From assembly GCF_003337735.1 (NCBI RefSeq), contig NZ_QPJY01000004.1, positions 1 through 64,000 on the forward strand: a stretch of 64,000 nt of DNA, read 5' to 3'. How positions within the stretch are numbered: position 1 is the first letter of the stretch; each line of letters begins with the position of its first letter. The position numbers were made by a program, and so were the translations under genes. Of the stretch, positions 41,063 to 50,790 are shown in pieces. The notes beneath the pieces are model-generated. The model worked only from the letters and a program-made list of their open reading frames with translations, was not told the origin of the DNA and made no database searches. Source of the DNA: Thioalbus denitrificans. Lineage in GTDB: Bacteria > Pseudomonadota > Gammaproteobacteria > DSM-26407.

Positions 41063-42652
41063 GTGAGAAGAGCAGGACGGCGCCCGCTGCGGGCGCCCCA
41101 GCGCGGCGTGGTGGCCGCCGGGCATCCACGCACCGCCGCCGCGGCGGTGGAAGTCCTGGAGGCGGGTGGCAACGCCTTCGACGCCTGCCTGGCCGCCTTC
41201 CTGGCCGCCTGCGTGGCCGAGCCGGTGCTGGCGTCCCTCGGCGGCGGCGGATTTCTCATGGCCCGCCCGCAGGGGAAGACGCCGCTCCTCTACGATTTCT
41301 TCACCCAGACTCCCGCCCACCGGCGCCAGCCCCGGGAACTCGATTTCCACCCCATCGTGGCCGATTTCGGCACCGCCCAGCAGGAGTTCCACATCGGCAT
41401 GGGCTCGATGGCGGTACCCGGCGCCGTCAAGGGGCTGTTCCGGGTCCACCGCGAGCTCGGCCGCCTGCCCATGACCGACCTGGTGGCGCCGGCCGTGGCG
41501 CTCGCGCGCGAAGGGCTGCGCCTGAATGCCTTCCAGTCCTATATCTTCGATATCGTCGGCATCATCTTCCGCAGCACCCCCGGCGCGCTGGCGGTCTATG
41601 GCAGCCGCCGTGATCCGGCACGGCTGGTGGGCCACCGGGAGCTGCTGCGCCAGCCGGAGCTGGCCGATGCGCTGGAGGCACTTGCCCGCGAGGGGGAACG
41701 GCTGTTCTACCGGGGCGAGATGGGACGGCGGCTGATACGCGACAGCACCGAGGGCGGGGGACACCTGGTGGACGCGGATCTGCGCGACTACCGGGTCATC
41801 AAGCGCCGTGCGCTGCGGGTGGACTACCGCGGCAGCCGGCTCTACACCAACCCGCCCCCCTCCTCCGGCGGCCTGCTGGTGGCTTTCGCCCTGAAACTCC
41901 TGGAAGCGCTGCCGCGCGGGACGCTGGATTTCGGCACCGACGCCCACCTGGAGGGACTGGTCCGGGTCATGGCGCTGACCAACGAGGCCCGGGTACGCCA
42001 CCACGCCGATCGGCCCACCGCCCACCTGGATGCCGCGAGCCTCCTCGACCCGGGCTGCCTGAGACACTACCGGGAACGGGTGCTGGGGCATCCCGCCGCA
42101 CGCCGCGGCACAACCCACATCAGCGTCATCGATGCCGGGGACAACATGGCCGCCATGACCGTCTCCAACGGCGAGGGCTGCGGCTATGTCCTGCCGGGGA
42201 CCGGCATCATGCTCAACAACATGCTCGGCGAGGAGGACCTCAATCCCCACGGCTTCCACTGCTGGCAGCCCGGCACCCGGATGTCCTCCATGATGGCCCC
42301 GAGCCTGCTGCTGCTGCCGGACGGCCGCCACGTGGCGCTGGGCTCGGGTGGCTCCAACCGCATCCGCAGCGCCCTGCTGCAGGTGGTCATGAACCTGGCC
42401 GACTCCGGCATGGACCTGCGCGGCGCGGTGCACGCGCCCAGGCTGCACCTGGAGGGCGAACGGCTCAGCGTGGAGGGCGGTTTCGCGCCTGATCAGGTGG
42501 AGCTGCTGCGCGGTCTGGCCGGTCAGTGCGAGGTCTGGCAGGGCCGCAACCTGTTCTTCGGCGGTGCCCACTCGGTGCTCCGCGACACCGGCAGCGGACG
42601 CCTCTCCGGCGCCGGCGATCCGCGGCGCGGGGGGGTGGCTCGGGTCGCCTGA
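41063..42652 (+). CDS. Gamma-glutamyltranspeptidase-family protein
   Basis: A 529-residue Ntn-hydrolase-type GGT. The first part has GVVAAGHPRTAAAAVEVLEA and GGNAFDACLAAFLAACVAEP with the glycine-rich LGGGGFLM block. The autocleavage/nucleophile Thr lies in RRGTTHISVIDAGDNMAAMT, followed by NNMLGEEDLNP and the MSSMMAPSLLLLPDG and GSGGSNRIRSALLQ substrate-binding blocks. No signal peptide is evident at the GTG 41063 start, so it may be cytoplasmic, unlike E. coli GGT. The family hydrolyses or transfers gamma-glutamyl groups of glutathione. It follows the EEP gene by 60 bp. Confidence 0.9.
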   Translation: MRRAGRRPLRAPQRGVVAAGHPRTAAAAVEVLEAGGNAFDACLAAFLAACVAEPVLASLGGGGFLMARPQGKTPLLYDFFTQTPAHRRQPRELDFHPIVADFGTAQQEFHIGMGSMAVPGAVKGLFRVHRELGRLPMTDLVAPAVALAREGLRLNAFQSYIFDIVGIIFRSTPGALAVYGSRRDPARLVGHRELLRQPELADALEALAREGERLFYRGEMGRRLIRDSTEGGGHLVDADLRDYRVIKRRALRVDYRGSRLYTNPPPSSGGLLVAFALKLLEALPRGTLDFGTDAHLEGLVRVMALTNEARVRHHADRPTAHLDAASLLDPGCLRHYRERVLGHPAARRGTTHISVIDAGDNMAAMTVSNGEGCGYVLPGTGIMLNNMLGEEDLNPHGFHCWQPGTRMSSMMAPSLLLLPDGRHVALGSGGSNRIRSALLQVVMNLADSGMDLRGAVHAPRLHLEGERLSVEGGFAPDQVELLRGLAGQCEVWQGRNLFFGGAHSVLRDTGSGRLSGAGDPRRGGVARVA

Positions 42653-42767
42653 AGCGGGGAGCCTGCGAAAGGGTTCACACTCGGGGGCCGGTCCGCTACC
42701 CTGCCGCGCCCTGAGCGTCTATGCTGAAGGCATCATAACCCACTGGCCATGCACGGAACCCGCGCCT

Positions 42768-43883
42768 ATGGACATCACGCCCCTGCTCAAGCTGATGGTG
42801 GAGAAGAACGCCTCCGACCTGTTCTTCAGCACCGGTACCGTCCCCCACCTCAACATCGAGGGCGAGACCCTGCCGGTAGGCAAGACCCCGCTTCCCCCCG
42901 GGAAGGTCAAGGATATCGCCTACGGGGTAATGAACCGGAAACAGATCGACGAGTTCGAGGAGACCATGGAGTGCAACTTCGCCATCGCGCTCCCGGGCGT
43001 GGGGCGATTCCGCGCCAACGTCTTCCGGCAGCGGGGCGAGGTGGGCATGGTGCTGCGCCAGATCAAGTCGGTCATCCCCTCCCTGGAAAGCCTGCGCCTG
43101 CCCATGATCCTCAAGGATCTGATCATGGAGAAGACCGGGCTGGTCCTGGTTGTTGGACCCACCGGCTCGGGCAAGTCCACCACCCTGGCCTCCATGATCG
43201 ACTACCGCAACCAGAACAAGTCGGGGCACATCCTCACCATCGAGGACCCCATCGAGTTCGTGCATGACCACAAGAAGTGCGTGATCGACCAGCGCGAGGT
43301 GGGGGTGGACACCCTCACCTACGGCCACGCCCTCAAGAACGCCATGCGCGAGGCGCCGAACATCATCCTGATCGGCGAGATCCGCGACATGGAGACGATG
43401 CAGTACGCCATGAGCTACGCCGAGACCGGCCACCTGGTGCTCTCGACCCTGCACGCCAACAACGCCAAGCAGACCCTCGAGCGCATCATCAACTTCTTCC
43501 CGCTGCAGGTGCACAGCCAGCTGCTCCACGACCTGTCGCTGCAGATGCGGGCGGTCATCGCCCAGCGGCTGGTGACCGGCGTGGACGAGATGCGCGTCCC
43601 CGCGGTGGAAGTGATGCTGGGCGCGCCGGATATCGCCGACCGCATCCAGAAAGCCGAAGTGGACCAGATTCCCTACACCATCGCCGAGAACACCATCATC
43701 GGCATGCAGACCTTCGACCAGGCCCTCTACAGCCTGTGGGAGAAGAACCTCATCACCCGCGAGGAGGCGCTCAAGAACGCCGACTCCCGCAACGACCTGG
43801 CCCTCAAGATGCGCATGGGCGGCGAGAGCGGCGGGGTGGAGGAGGAACCGGACGAATCGGGCCGCTACCGGTTCCGGCTCTGA
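42768..43883 (+). CDS. pilU: Twitching motility ATPase PilU
   Basis: A 371-residue secretion-ATPase-family protein that assists type IV pilus retraction at the inner membrane. N-terminal PAS-like part starts MDITPLLKLMVEKNASDLFF. Walker A is VVGPTGSGKSTTLASMIDYR, the Asp box is HILTIEDPIEFVHDH, Walker B is NIILIGEIRDMETMQYAM and the His box is GHLVLSTLHANNAKQTLERI. The C-terminal KMRMGGESGGVEEEPDE tail and the HKKCVIDQREVGVDT block match PilU rather than PilT. No pilT lies upstream. I place the start at ATG 42768, matching the family N-terminus. A longer in-frame frame overlaps ggt. Confidence 0.93.
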   Translation: MDITPLLKLMVEKNASDLFFSTGTVPHLNIEGETLPVGKTPLPPGKVKDIAYGVMNRKQIDEFEETMECNFAIALPGVGRFRANVFRQRGEVGMVLRQIKSVIPSLESLRLPMILKDLIMEKTGLVLVVGPTGSGKSTTLASMIDYRNQNKSGHILTIEDPIEFVHDHKKCVIDQREVGVDTLTYGHALKNAMREAPNIILIGEIRDMETMQYAMSYAETGHLVLSTLHANNAKQTLERIINFFPLQVHSQLLHDLSLQMRAVIAQRLVTGVDEMRVPAVEVMLGAPDIADRIQKAEVDQIPYTIAENTIIGMQTFDQALYSLWEKNLITREEALKNADSRNDLALKMRMGGESGGVEEEPDESGRYRFRL

Positions 43884-43901
43884 TTCCGGACACGGTCTTT
43901 C

Positions 43902-44045
43902 TTATCCGCAGATTACGCAGATTGCGCAGATTTCCCGTGGCTGGCCGGGCCAGTGCAGGCAGCTACTGATCACCCCGGATGATTTCCGCGTTATCAGGAC
44001 CCCGGGTAGATTCCAATCGGCGTAATCTGCGTAATCTGTGGATGA
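43902..44045. repeat. Inverted CGCAGATTA-unit repeat A1
   Basis: Left arm 43902-43932 reads TTATCCGCAGATTACGCAGA with a third unit after it. The right arm 44015-44045 is its inverse, CGTAATCTGCGTAATCTG and GGAT. The core is about 82 bp. It lies between the convergent pilU and Rieske stop codons, ending 5 bp from the latter. Confidence 0.8.
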
Positions 44046-44049
44046 TCAG

Positions 44050-44370
44050 TCAGTCCCAGCGGTCGTCGCGGACCTGGACCATGCCGTCCGTCACCTGGAC
44101 GGGGAAGGTGCTGACGGGTTCGTAGGCGGGCGGCGCGGTCACCTCCCCGGTCTTGATGTTGAACTTCGCCGCGTGACGGGGACAGACGATCTCATCGCCT
44201 TCCAGGTCGCCGCCGGCGAGGCAGCCGCCGTCGTGGGTGCAGACATCCTCGATGGCGTAGAACCCCCCGTCGAGGTTGTAGACCGCGATCTCGGCGCCAT
44301 CGATATTCACGGTGCGGTATTGCCCCGGCGCGATGTCATCGGCCGGCGCGACGTTAATCCAGTCGGACAT
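44050..44370 (-). CDS. Rieske [2Fe-2S] ferredoxin-type protein
   Basis: A 106-residue protein with one Rieske domain. The cluster motifs are CTHDGG and CPRHAAKF (two Cys, two His), separated by 16 residues between first His and second Cys. The N-terminus lacks a signal, so it is a soluble electron carrier or nitrite-reductase NirD-like subunit. Being last in the suf gene group suggests a role linked to Fe-S assembly or a maturation client, which is inferred from position. It starts immediately after a TTTTCAG tandem run. Confidence 0.9.
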   Translation of the reverse strand: MSDWINVAPADDIAPGQYRTVNIDGAEIAVYNLDGGFYAIEDVCTHDGGCLAGGDLEGDEIVCPRHAAKFNIKTGEVTAPPAYEPVSTFPVQVTDGMVQVRDDRWD

Positions 44371-44372
44371 GG

Positions 44373-44396
44373 TTTTTCAGTTTTCAGTTTTCAGTT
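44373..44396. repeat. TTTTCAG tandem repeat (3 units)
   Basis: TTTTCAGTTTTCAGTTTTCA lies directly upstream of the Rieske start codon and continues into AGTTGCC. It is followed at 44413-44429 by CCCTGTTCCCTGTTCCC, another 7-nt tandem. Neither is part of a visible inverted pair. Confidence 0.7.
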
Positions 44397-44430
44397 GCCG
44401 GTTGGCCGAGTGCCCTGTTCCCTGTTCCCC

Positions 44431-44528
44431 GCTTTAATTCGGGGACAGTTTACTTATTTCCGGGAGGAGCATGCTCGCTCAGCAACCGCGGTGCCCGGGA
44501 AATAAGTAAACTGTCCCCGAATTAAAGC
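44431..44528. repeat. 31-bp perfect inverted repeat of GGGGACAGTTTACTTATTT type
   Basis: The left arm (44431-44461) starts GCTTTAATTCGGGGACAGTT and continues TACTTATTTCC. The right arm (44498-44528) is its exact reverse complement over 31 bp, with a 36-bp loop. It is a palindromic element of the type that accompanies REP-associated (Y1/RAYT) transposases, but no transposase gene is in the window. The stop codon of sufT (TAA at 44524-44522) is inside the right arm. Confidence 0.85.
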
Positions 44529-44869
44529 AGCCCCAGCTGCAGGCGCGCGGCCTCGCTCAGGCGGTTGCGGTCCCAGGGCGGATCCCAGACCAGTTCGAGT
44601 ACACAGTCCTTCACTCCCTCCACCTGGCGCACCTCTTCGGCCACCTTGCCGGGAAAGGTCTGGGCCACGGGACAACCGGGGGCCGTCAGGGTCATGTCGA
44701 TGGAGACCACGCCGCTGGGATCGATATCCAGCCGGTAGATGAGCCCCAGGTCATAGATGTTGACGGGTATCTCCGGATCGTAGATGGTGCGCAGCCGCTC
44801 CTCCACCTGACTGTACAGCGTCTCTATATCCACCTTCTCCTCCGGTTTTCTCTTCAACCAGCCTAGCAC
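44522..44869 (-). CDS. sufT: SufT (MIP18/DUF59 family Fe-S assembly protein)
   Basis: A 115-residue MIP18-family protein. DIETLYSQVEERLRTIYDPE and IPVNIYDLGLIYRLDIDPSG lead into MTLTAPGCPVAQTFPGKVAE with the conserved Cys. The tail ELVWDPPWDRNRLSEAARLQ is also typical. SufT helps mature Fe-S proteins and is often found at the end of suf clusters. The last codons read GLL then TAA, and the TAA is supplied by the inserted 31-bp inverted repeat, so the native C-terminus may have been altered. Confidence 0.92.
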   Translation of the reverse strand: MLGWLKRKPEEKVDIETLYSQVEERLRTIYDPEIPVNIYDLGLIYRLDIDPSGVVSIDMTLTAPGCPVAQTFPGKVAEEVRQVEGVKDCVLELVWDPPWDRNRLSEAARLQLGLL

Positions 44870-44896
44870 TGCCCTTGACCCCCGGGTCGTGTCCGA

Positions 44897-45394
44897 TCAA
44901 TGGCCGCCGCCGATGGCGCACTGGTGGTGCTCCTCCGGCTCCTCGGTGTTGACCGTCCCGTCGACGCCGTGCATGGCCGCATGCATGGTGTGCCAGGCCA
45001 GGGTCGCGCACTTGACCCGCATGGGGAACTCGCGCACCCCCGTCAGCACCTGCAGCTTGCCCACCCTGCCCGCGGTGGCGGGATCGGGATGATCGTGGGT
45101 GAGCAGGTCGCGCACGGCCTCGAACAGGGCCTCGGCCTCGGCCTCGGTCTTGCCCATCACCGCCTGGGTCATCATGGATGCCGAGGCGGTGGAGATGGCG
45201 CAGCCGGCGCCCTCGAAACCCACATCCTTCACCACCCCGTCCTCCACGGTCATGTGGATGGTGAACTCGTCGCCGCAGATGGGGTTGAAGCCATAGGCGC
45301 TGCGGTTGGCGCCTTCCGGGCGCTTCATGTAGTTGCGCGGCTTGCGGTTGTGCTCGAGGATGACCTCCTCGTACAACGCCCTCAGATCCGACAT
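44897..45394 (-). CDS. sufU: SufU-type Fe-S scaffold protein
   Basis: A 165-residue IscU/SufU-like scaffold. Cys residues are in NPICGDEF, FEGAGCAIS and RVKCATLAW, with the SufU insertion between (EAEALFEAVRDLLTHDHPDP). The ending EEHHQCAIGGGH is extra and could bind metal. It would receive sulphur from SufS and build or deliver Fe-S clusters. I take ATG 45394 (MSDLRALYEEVILEHN) as the start; a longer frame upstream runs into the repeat. Use of SufU in a gammaproteobacterial suf cluster, rather than SufA/SufE, is a notable variant. Confidence 0.9.
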   Translation of the reverse strand: MSDLRALYEEVILEHNRKPRNYMKRPEGANRSAYGFNPICGDEFTIHMTVEDGVVKDVGFEGAGCAISTASASMMTQAVMGKTEAEAEALFEAVRDLLTHDHPDPATAGRVGKLQVLTGVREFPMRVKCATLAWHTMHAAMHGVDGTVNTEEPEEHHQCAIGGGH

Positions 45395-45442
45395 GACTGC
45401 TACACCTCCTGATTCCGTACTGCCGCTGTGTACCGCTTGTTC

Positions 45443-45622
45443 ATAGACAGGATTCACAGGATTAACTGGATTCCGAGAAGATTAATCCGCCGATTACGCC
45501 GATTACGCCGATTCAAGTTCTTTCTAGCTGCACAGAGTCGTATGCATTGATCAACACACGCCAATTGCCATGCAGCGTCCCATCCGTAACATCCTGTCAA
45601 TCCTGTAAATCCTGTCTATTCA
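45443..45622. repeat. Composite palindromic repeat E3
   Basis: Left end: GACAGGATTCACAGGATTAA (45446-45465) and a third diverged unit, then CCGCCGATTACGCCGATTAC units (45487-45511). Core about 80 bp. Right end: ATCCTGTCAATCCTGTAAAT and a third unit (45591-45622). It sits between sufS and sufU and ends 28 bp from the sufS stop. Same architecture as E1 and E2 but with a CGCCGATTA variant. Confidence 0.78.
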
Positions 45623-45649
45623 AAATTCAGGTTTCCGTGGCGAACCGCG

Positions 45650-46930
45650 TCAACGGCCCAGCACCCGGCGCACCTGGTGCAGCCCCTCCACCAGGCGCTC
45701 CACCTCCGCGTGGGTGTTGTAGAGCGCGAAGGAGGCACGCGCGGTGGCGGGCACACCGAAGCGGCGCATGAGCGGCTGGGCACAGTGGTGACCGGTGCGC
45801 ACGGCGATACCCTCGTGATCGAGGATGGTGCCGATATCGTGGGGATGGGCGCCCTCCATCGTGAAGGAGATGATGGCGGCCTTCTCCGCGGCCGTGCCGA
45901 TGATGCGCACGCCGGGCACCGACCGCAGGGCCCGGGTGGCATGATCCAGCAGCTCCCGTTCATGAGCCGCGGCCCGCTCCAGCCCCACGGACTCCAGCCA
46001 CTCCAGCGCGGCGGCGAGCCCAATCGCACCCTCCATGTCGGGGGTGCCGGCCTCGAAGCGCAGGGGCGGCGCGGCGAAGGTGGTCCGGTCGAAGGTCACC
46101 GACAGGATCATCTCGCCGCCACCCTGCCAGGGCGGCATCGCCTGGAGATGCTCATGCTTTCCGTACAGCGCCCCGATGCCCGAGGGCCCATAGGTCTTGT
46201 GGCCGGAGAAAACGTAGAAATCCACGTCCAGGGCCTGCACATCCATCGCCACATGGGGCAGCGCCTGGGCGCCGTCCACCAGCACGGGCACGCCGCGCGC
46301 ATGGGCCCGGGCCACGATCTCCGCCACCGGGTTGATGGTGCCGAGCGCATTGGATACATGGGTCAGCGCCAGCAGCCGGGTCCGATCGCCCAGCAGTCCG
46401 TCGAGCGCCTCGAGCCGCAGTTCACCGCTGTCGGTCACCGGCACCACCCGCAGCTGCGCCCCGATCTGCTGGCACAGCAGCTGCCAGGGCACGATGTTGG
46501 CATGGTGCTCCATCTCGGTGACCAGGATCTCGTCACCGGCCTGCAGGCGCGGGCGGAGAAAACTCCAGGCCACCAGGTTGATGGCCTCGGTGGCGCCGCG
46601 GACGAAGACTATCTCCCCGGGCCGACGGGCGTTGAGACGGCGCTGAACCGAACCCCGCGCGGCCTCGTAGGCCTCCGTCGCCCGCGCACTCAGGGCGTGG
46701 ACCCCGCGGTGGACGTTGGCGCAATCGCGCTCGTAGAAGCCGGACACGGCGTCGATGACCGCGCGGGGCTTCTGTGTCGTCGCCGCGTTGTCCAGGTAGG
46801 CCAGCGGCTGCCCGTTGACCTCCTGGTGCAGCACCGGGAACTGCGCCCGGATCGGTTCCACGTCCAGGGGCAGGGTCATTGCGCCGGTCGTGACGGCCGT
46901 CATGCCCGACTGTCCACCGGCGGCATTCAT
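45650..46930 (-). CDS. sufS: Cysteine desulfurase SufS
   Basis: A 426-residue PLP enzyme that takes sulphur from cysteine for Fe-S assembly. Features: AYLDNAATTQKPRAVIDAVS, VTEMEHHANIVPWQLLC, PLP Lys in DFYVFSGHKTYGPSGIGALY and the catalytic Cys loop RTGHHCAQPLMRRFGVPATA. The start ATG 46930 overlaps the sufD stop by 4 bp (ATGA), so it is translationally coupled. The N-terminal 17 residues before MTLPLDVEP are not conserved and an internal Met could start translation. Confidence 0.96.
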   Translation of the reverse strand: MNAAGGQSGMTAVTTGAMTLPLDVEPIRAQFPVLHQEVNGQPLAYLDNAATTQKPRAVIDAVSGFYERDCANVHRGVHALSARATEAYEAARGSVQRRLNARRPGEIVFVRGATEAINLVAWSFLRPRLQAGDEILVTEMEHHANIVPWQLLCQQIGAQLRVVPVTDSGELRLEALDGLLGDRTRLLALTHVSNALGTINPVAEIVARAHARGVPVLVDGAQALPHVAMDVQALDVDFYVFSGHKTYGPSGIGALYGKHEHLQAMPPWQGGGEMILSVTFDRTTFAAPPLRFEAGTPDMEGAIGLAAALEWLESVGLERAAAHERELLDHATRALRSVPGVRIIGTAAEKAAIISFTMEGAHPHDIGTILDHEGIAVRTGHHCAQPLMRRFGVPATARASFALYNTHAEVERLVEGLHQVRRVLGR

Positions 46931-48254
46931 GCCCCTGCCGCCTCCTGCCGGTCCAGCCGCGACCACAGCAGCCGCTCCAGCGCCTGGCGCAGGGGCACCA
47001 GCGGGACCCGCGCCAGCACGTCGCCCACGAAGGCGTGGATGAGCAGGCGCCGAGCCTCGGCCTCGCCCACGCCGCGGGCGCGCAGGTAGAACAGCGCGTC
47101 GCGATCGAGCTGCCCCACGGTGGCGCCGTGGGCGCACTTCACGTCGTCGGCGTAGATCTCCAGCTGCGGACGTGCGTCCATCTCGGCGTTGCGGGAGAGC
47201 AGCAGGCTCTTGTTCGACTGCCGGGCATCGGTGTGCTGGGCATCGGGATGCACCACCACCCGGCCGCTGAACACCCCGCGGGCGGCGCCGTCGAGCACCC
47301 CCTTGAAGAACTGCTCACTGGTACAGCCGGGGAGGCGGTGGTCGATGTGCAGGTGGTGATCCGTGTGCTGCCGGCCGCTGGCGACGTAGAGGCCGTTGAG
47401 GCGGGTCTCGGCGCCCTCGCCGCTGAAATCGACCCGGACCTCGGCGCGGGAGATGAGCCCGCCCAGCGCCACGGCGGTGGAGACGAGCCGGCTGCCCGCC
47501 GCCTGGCGGATGCGCAGCTCGCCCACGTGGAAGGCGCGCAGACTTTCGCGGTTGAGGCGGTAGTGCACCAGCTGCGCCTTCTCCGCCAGGCTGATCCGGG
47601 TATGGGTGTTGGTGAGGTAGCGGCTGCCCTCCGGGCCCACGTACTCCTCCACCACCGTGGCTGAGCTTTCCGCCCCGGCGATGACCAGGTTGCGCGGCGA
47701 TGCCAGCGCGCCTTCTCCGCCCACGAAGACGAGGTGCAGCGGCTCCTCGATCCGGGCCCCGGGGGCCAGCTCGATGCAGGCGCCGTCGGACATGAAGGCG
47801 GTGTTCAGGGCCGTGAAGCCGCTGCCGTCCTCGGGCAGCCAGGCGAGGTGCGGACGCAGGGACTCGCCCTGCTCCGCCAGCACCGCGGCCAGGGGACGCA
47901 CCCGCACGCTTGCGCCGAGTCCCGGCAGGTTGGAGAGCTCCGGCCGGTAGTGGCCGTTCACGAAGACCAGGCGCGGACCGTCCAGTCGCAGCTGCAGCAG
48001 CGACTCGATCTGGGCGCGATCGGGAACCGCCGTCCCCGGCGCGGCCGGCGTGAACACCTGCCCGGTGATGCTGGAGACATTGGTGTATTTCCACGCCTCG
48101 TCGCGAAGCGTTGGGAAACCGGTCGCGGCCAGGTGTTCCAGCGCGTTGCGGCGCAGACCGTCCAGCCAAACCAGGCCCTGGCCGGACAGCTCCGGCTGCC
48201 GTTCGCGGAACTGCTCCAGGTAGTGGATTGCGGCTTTGCTGGTGGCGGTCATGG

Positions 48255-48258
<4 letters not shown>
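46927..48258 (-). CDS. sufD: SufD Fe-S assembly scaffold subunit
   Basis: A 443-residue member of the SufBCD complex. Diagnostic SufB/D C-terminal region: [40 protein letters not shown] and [20 protein letters not shown] with the invariant GATVGQLD. The N-terminal helical part ([20 protein letters not shown]) is typical of SufD. It is overlapped by 4 bp with sufC (ATGA) and by 4 bp with sufS. It helps acquire iron and assemble clusters with SufB and SufC. Confidence 0.95.
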
Positions 48259-49028
<770 letters not shown>

Positions 49029-49036
49029 GGTAAAAC

Positions 49037-49076
49037 CTCGTGAGTGCGTGAGTTCGTGAGTGCGTTAATGCGTGCG
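49037..49076. repeat. GTGAGTGC-type tandem run between sufB and sufC
   Basis: About four degenerate 8-nt units (CGTGAGTG, CGTGAGTT, CGTGAGTG, CGTTAATG) fill the 56-bp gap between the sufC start and sufB stop. It lies inside the operon and near the sufC ribosome site. Confidence 0.65.
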
Positions 49077-49084
49077 CGGGCGGG

Positions 49085-50533
49085 TCAGCCCACGGCCCCT
49101 TCCAGGCTCACGCCCAGCAGCTTCTGGGCCTCCACGGCGAACTCCATGGGCAGCTCCTTGAGCACCTCCTTGCAGAAGCCGTTGACGATCATGGTCACGG
49201 CCTCCTCGGTGGAGATGCCCCGCTGCAGGCAGTAGAACAGCTGGTCTTCGCTGATCTTGGAGGTGGTGGCCTCGTGCTCCACCTGGGCGGAGGGATTCTT
49301 CACCTCGATGTAGGGGAAGGTATGGGCGCCGCACTTGTCGCCCATCAGCAGCGAGTCGCACTGGGTGTAGTTGCGCGCCCCTTCGGCGGACCTGGTCACC
49401 TTCACCAGGCCGCGGTAGGCGTTCTGGCCCCGTCCCGCGGAGATGCCCTTGGAGATGATGGTGCTGCGGGTGTTCCTGCCGATATGCACCATCTTGGTCC
49501 CGGTATCGGCCTGCTGGCGGTTGTTGGTCAGCGCCACGGAGTAGAACTCGCCCACCGAGTTGTCCCCGGTGAGGATGCAGCTGGGATACTTCCAGGTGAT
49601 GGCCGATCCGGTCTCCACCTGGGTCCAGGAGATCTTCGCGTTGCGCCCGCGGCACTCGCCGCGCTTGGTGACGAAGTTGTAGATGCCGCCGCGCCCCTCC
49701 TCGTCGCCCGGGTACCAGTTCTGCACCGTGGAGTACTTGATCTCGGCATCGTCCAGCGCCACCAGCTCCACCACCGCGGCATGCAGCTGGTTCTCGTCCC
49801 GCATGGGAGCGGTGCACCCCTCCAGGTAGCTGACGTAGCTGCCCTCGTCCGCGACGATGAGGGTGCGTTCGAACTGTCCGGTGGACTTGGCGTTGATGCG
49901 GAAATAGGTGGACAGCTCCATGGGGCAGCGCACCCCCTTGGGCACGTAGACGAAGGAGCCGTCGGAAAATACCGCGGAATTCAGGGCGGCGAAGAAGTTG
50001 TCCCGCTGCGGCACCACCGAACCCAGGTATTTGCGCACCAGCTCGGGGTGCTCGCGCACCGCCTCGGAGAAGGAGCAGAAGATGATTCCGAGCTTGCCGA
50101 GCTTGTCCTTGAAGGTGGTGGCGACCGACACGCTGTCGAACACCGCGTCCACCGCGACGCCGGCCAGCGCCGCGCGCTCCTCCAGGGGGATGCCCAGCTT
50201 CTCGTAGGTCTCCAGCAGCTTCGGGTCCACCTCGTCGAGGCTCTTGGGCGCGTCCTTCTTCGACTTCGGCGCCGCGTAGTAGACGATGTCCTGGTAATCG
50301 ATGCGCGGATAGTGGACATGGGCCCACTCCGGTGCGGGCATCTCCAGCCAGTGGCGGTAGGCCTCGAGCCGCCACTCGAGCATCCACTCCGGCTCGCCCT
50401 TCTTGGCCGAGATGGCGCGGATGACATCCTCGTTCAGCCCCGGAGGAAGCGACTCGGACTCCAACTCGGTCACGAAGCCGTGCTTGTATTTCTGCTGGAT
50501 GAGGGCGTCGATCTCGTGGTTGGCAGTGCTCAT
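49085..50533 (-). CDS. sufB: SufB Fe-S assembly scaffold subunit
   Basis: A 482-residue scaffold subunit on which the nascent cluster is built. Diagnostic blocks: [60 protein letters not shown], then [20 protein letters not shown] and the C-terminal [20 protein letters not shown]. The cluster-relevant Cys of the family (KRGECRG region) is present. First gene of the operon, preceded by an IscR-like site. No sufA, iscR or sufE lies in the window. Confidence 0.97.
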   Translation of the reverse strand: MSTANHEIDALIQQKYKHGFVTELESESLPPGLNEDVIRAISAKKGEPEWMLEWRLEAYRHWLEMPAPEWAHVHYPRIDYQDIVYYAAPKSKKDAPKSLDEVDPKLLETYEKLGIPLEERAALAGVAVDAVFDSVSVATTFKDKLGKLGIIFCSFSEAVREHPELVRKYLGSVVPQRDNFFAALNSAVFSDGSFVYVPKGVRCPMELSTYFRINAKSTGQFERTLIVADEGSYVSYLEGCTAPMRDENQLHAAVVELVALDDAEIKYSTVQNWYPGDEEGRGGIYNFVTKRGECRGRNAKISWTQVETGSAITWKYPSCILTGDNSVGEFYSVALTNNRQQADTGTKMVHIGRNTRSTIISKGISAGRGQNAYRGLVKVTRSAEGARNYTQCDSLLMGDKCGAHTFPYIEVKNPSAQVEHEATTSKISEDQLFYCLQRGISTEEAVTMIVNGFCKEVLKELPMEFAVEAQKLLGVSLEGAVG

Positions 50534-50631
50534 TCGAACCTCCGTCGTGGGTCTTCACCCGGCATGCCGGGCACCGCTGCGGCACATCCCGGCGCTCACC
50601 GGCAGGGCGCGGAAACCGTGGGCGTCCGCCC

Positions 50632-50658
50632 TTATTCCGACTAATTTGCTCGGGTTTG
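50632..50658 (-). promoter_or_regulatory. Candidate IscR type-1 site upstream of sufB
   Basis: The plus strand reads TTATTCCGACTAATTTGCTC then GGGTTTG. It matches the type-1 IscR motif (ATA-N-YY-GACT-RWWW-Y-ACTCGGGTAT-like) at the GACTAATTT and CTCGGGT halves. It is 100-125 bp before the sufB start codon, suitable for control of the minus-strand suf operon by a cluster-bound IscR. IscR is not in the window. Confidence 0.55.
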
Positions 50659-50790
50659 GTTGCAGCAAATCCTGACTGTTTCCGTCGGACTTTTCAACCC
50701 CTCGGGAAGTGGGCTTTTGGAGCGGCGGGCGAGACGCCCCGGACGGAGCGGCCGGACGGGCATCCTGCCGCGCCCCGGGGGAGCCTGCGG

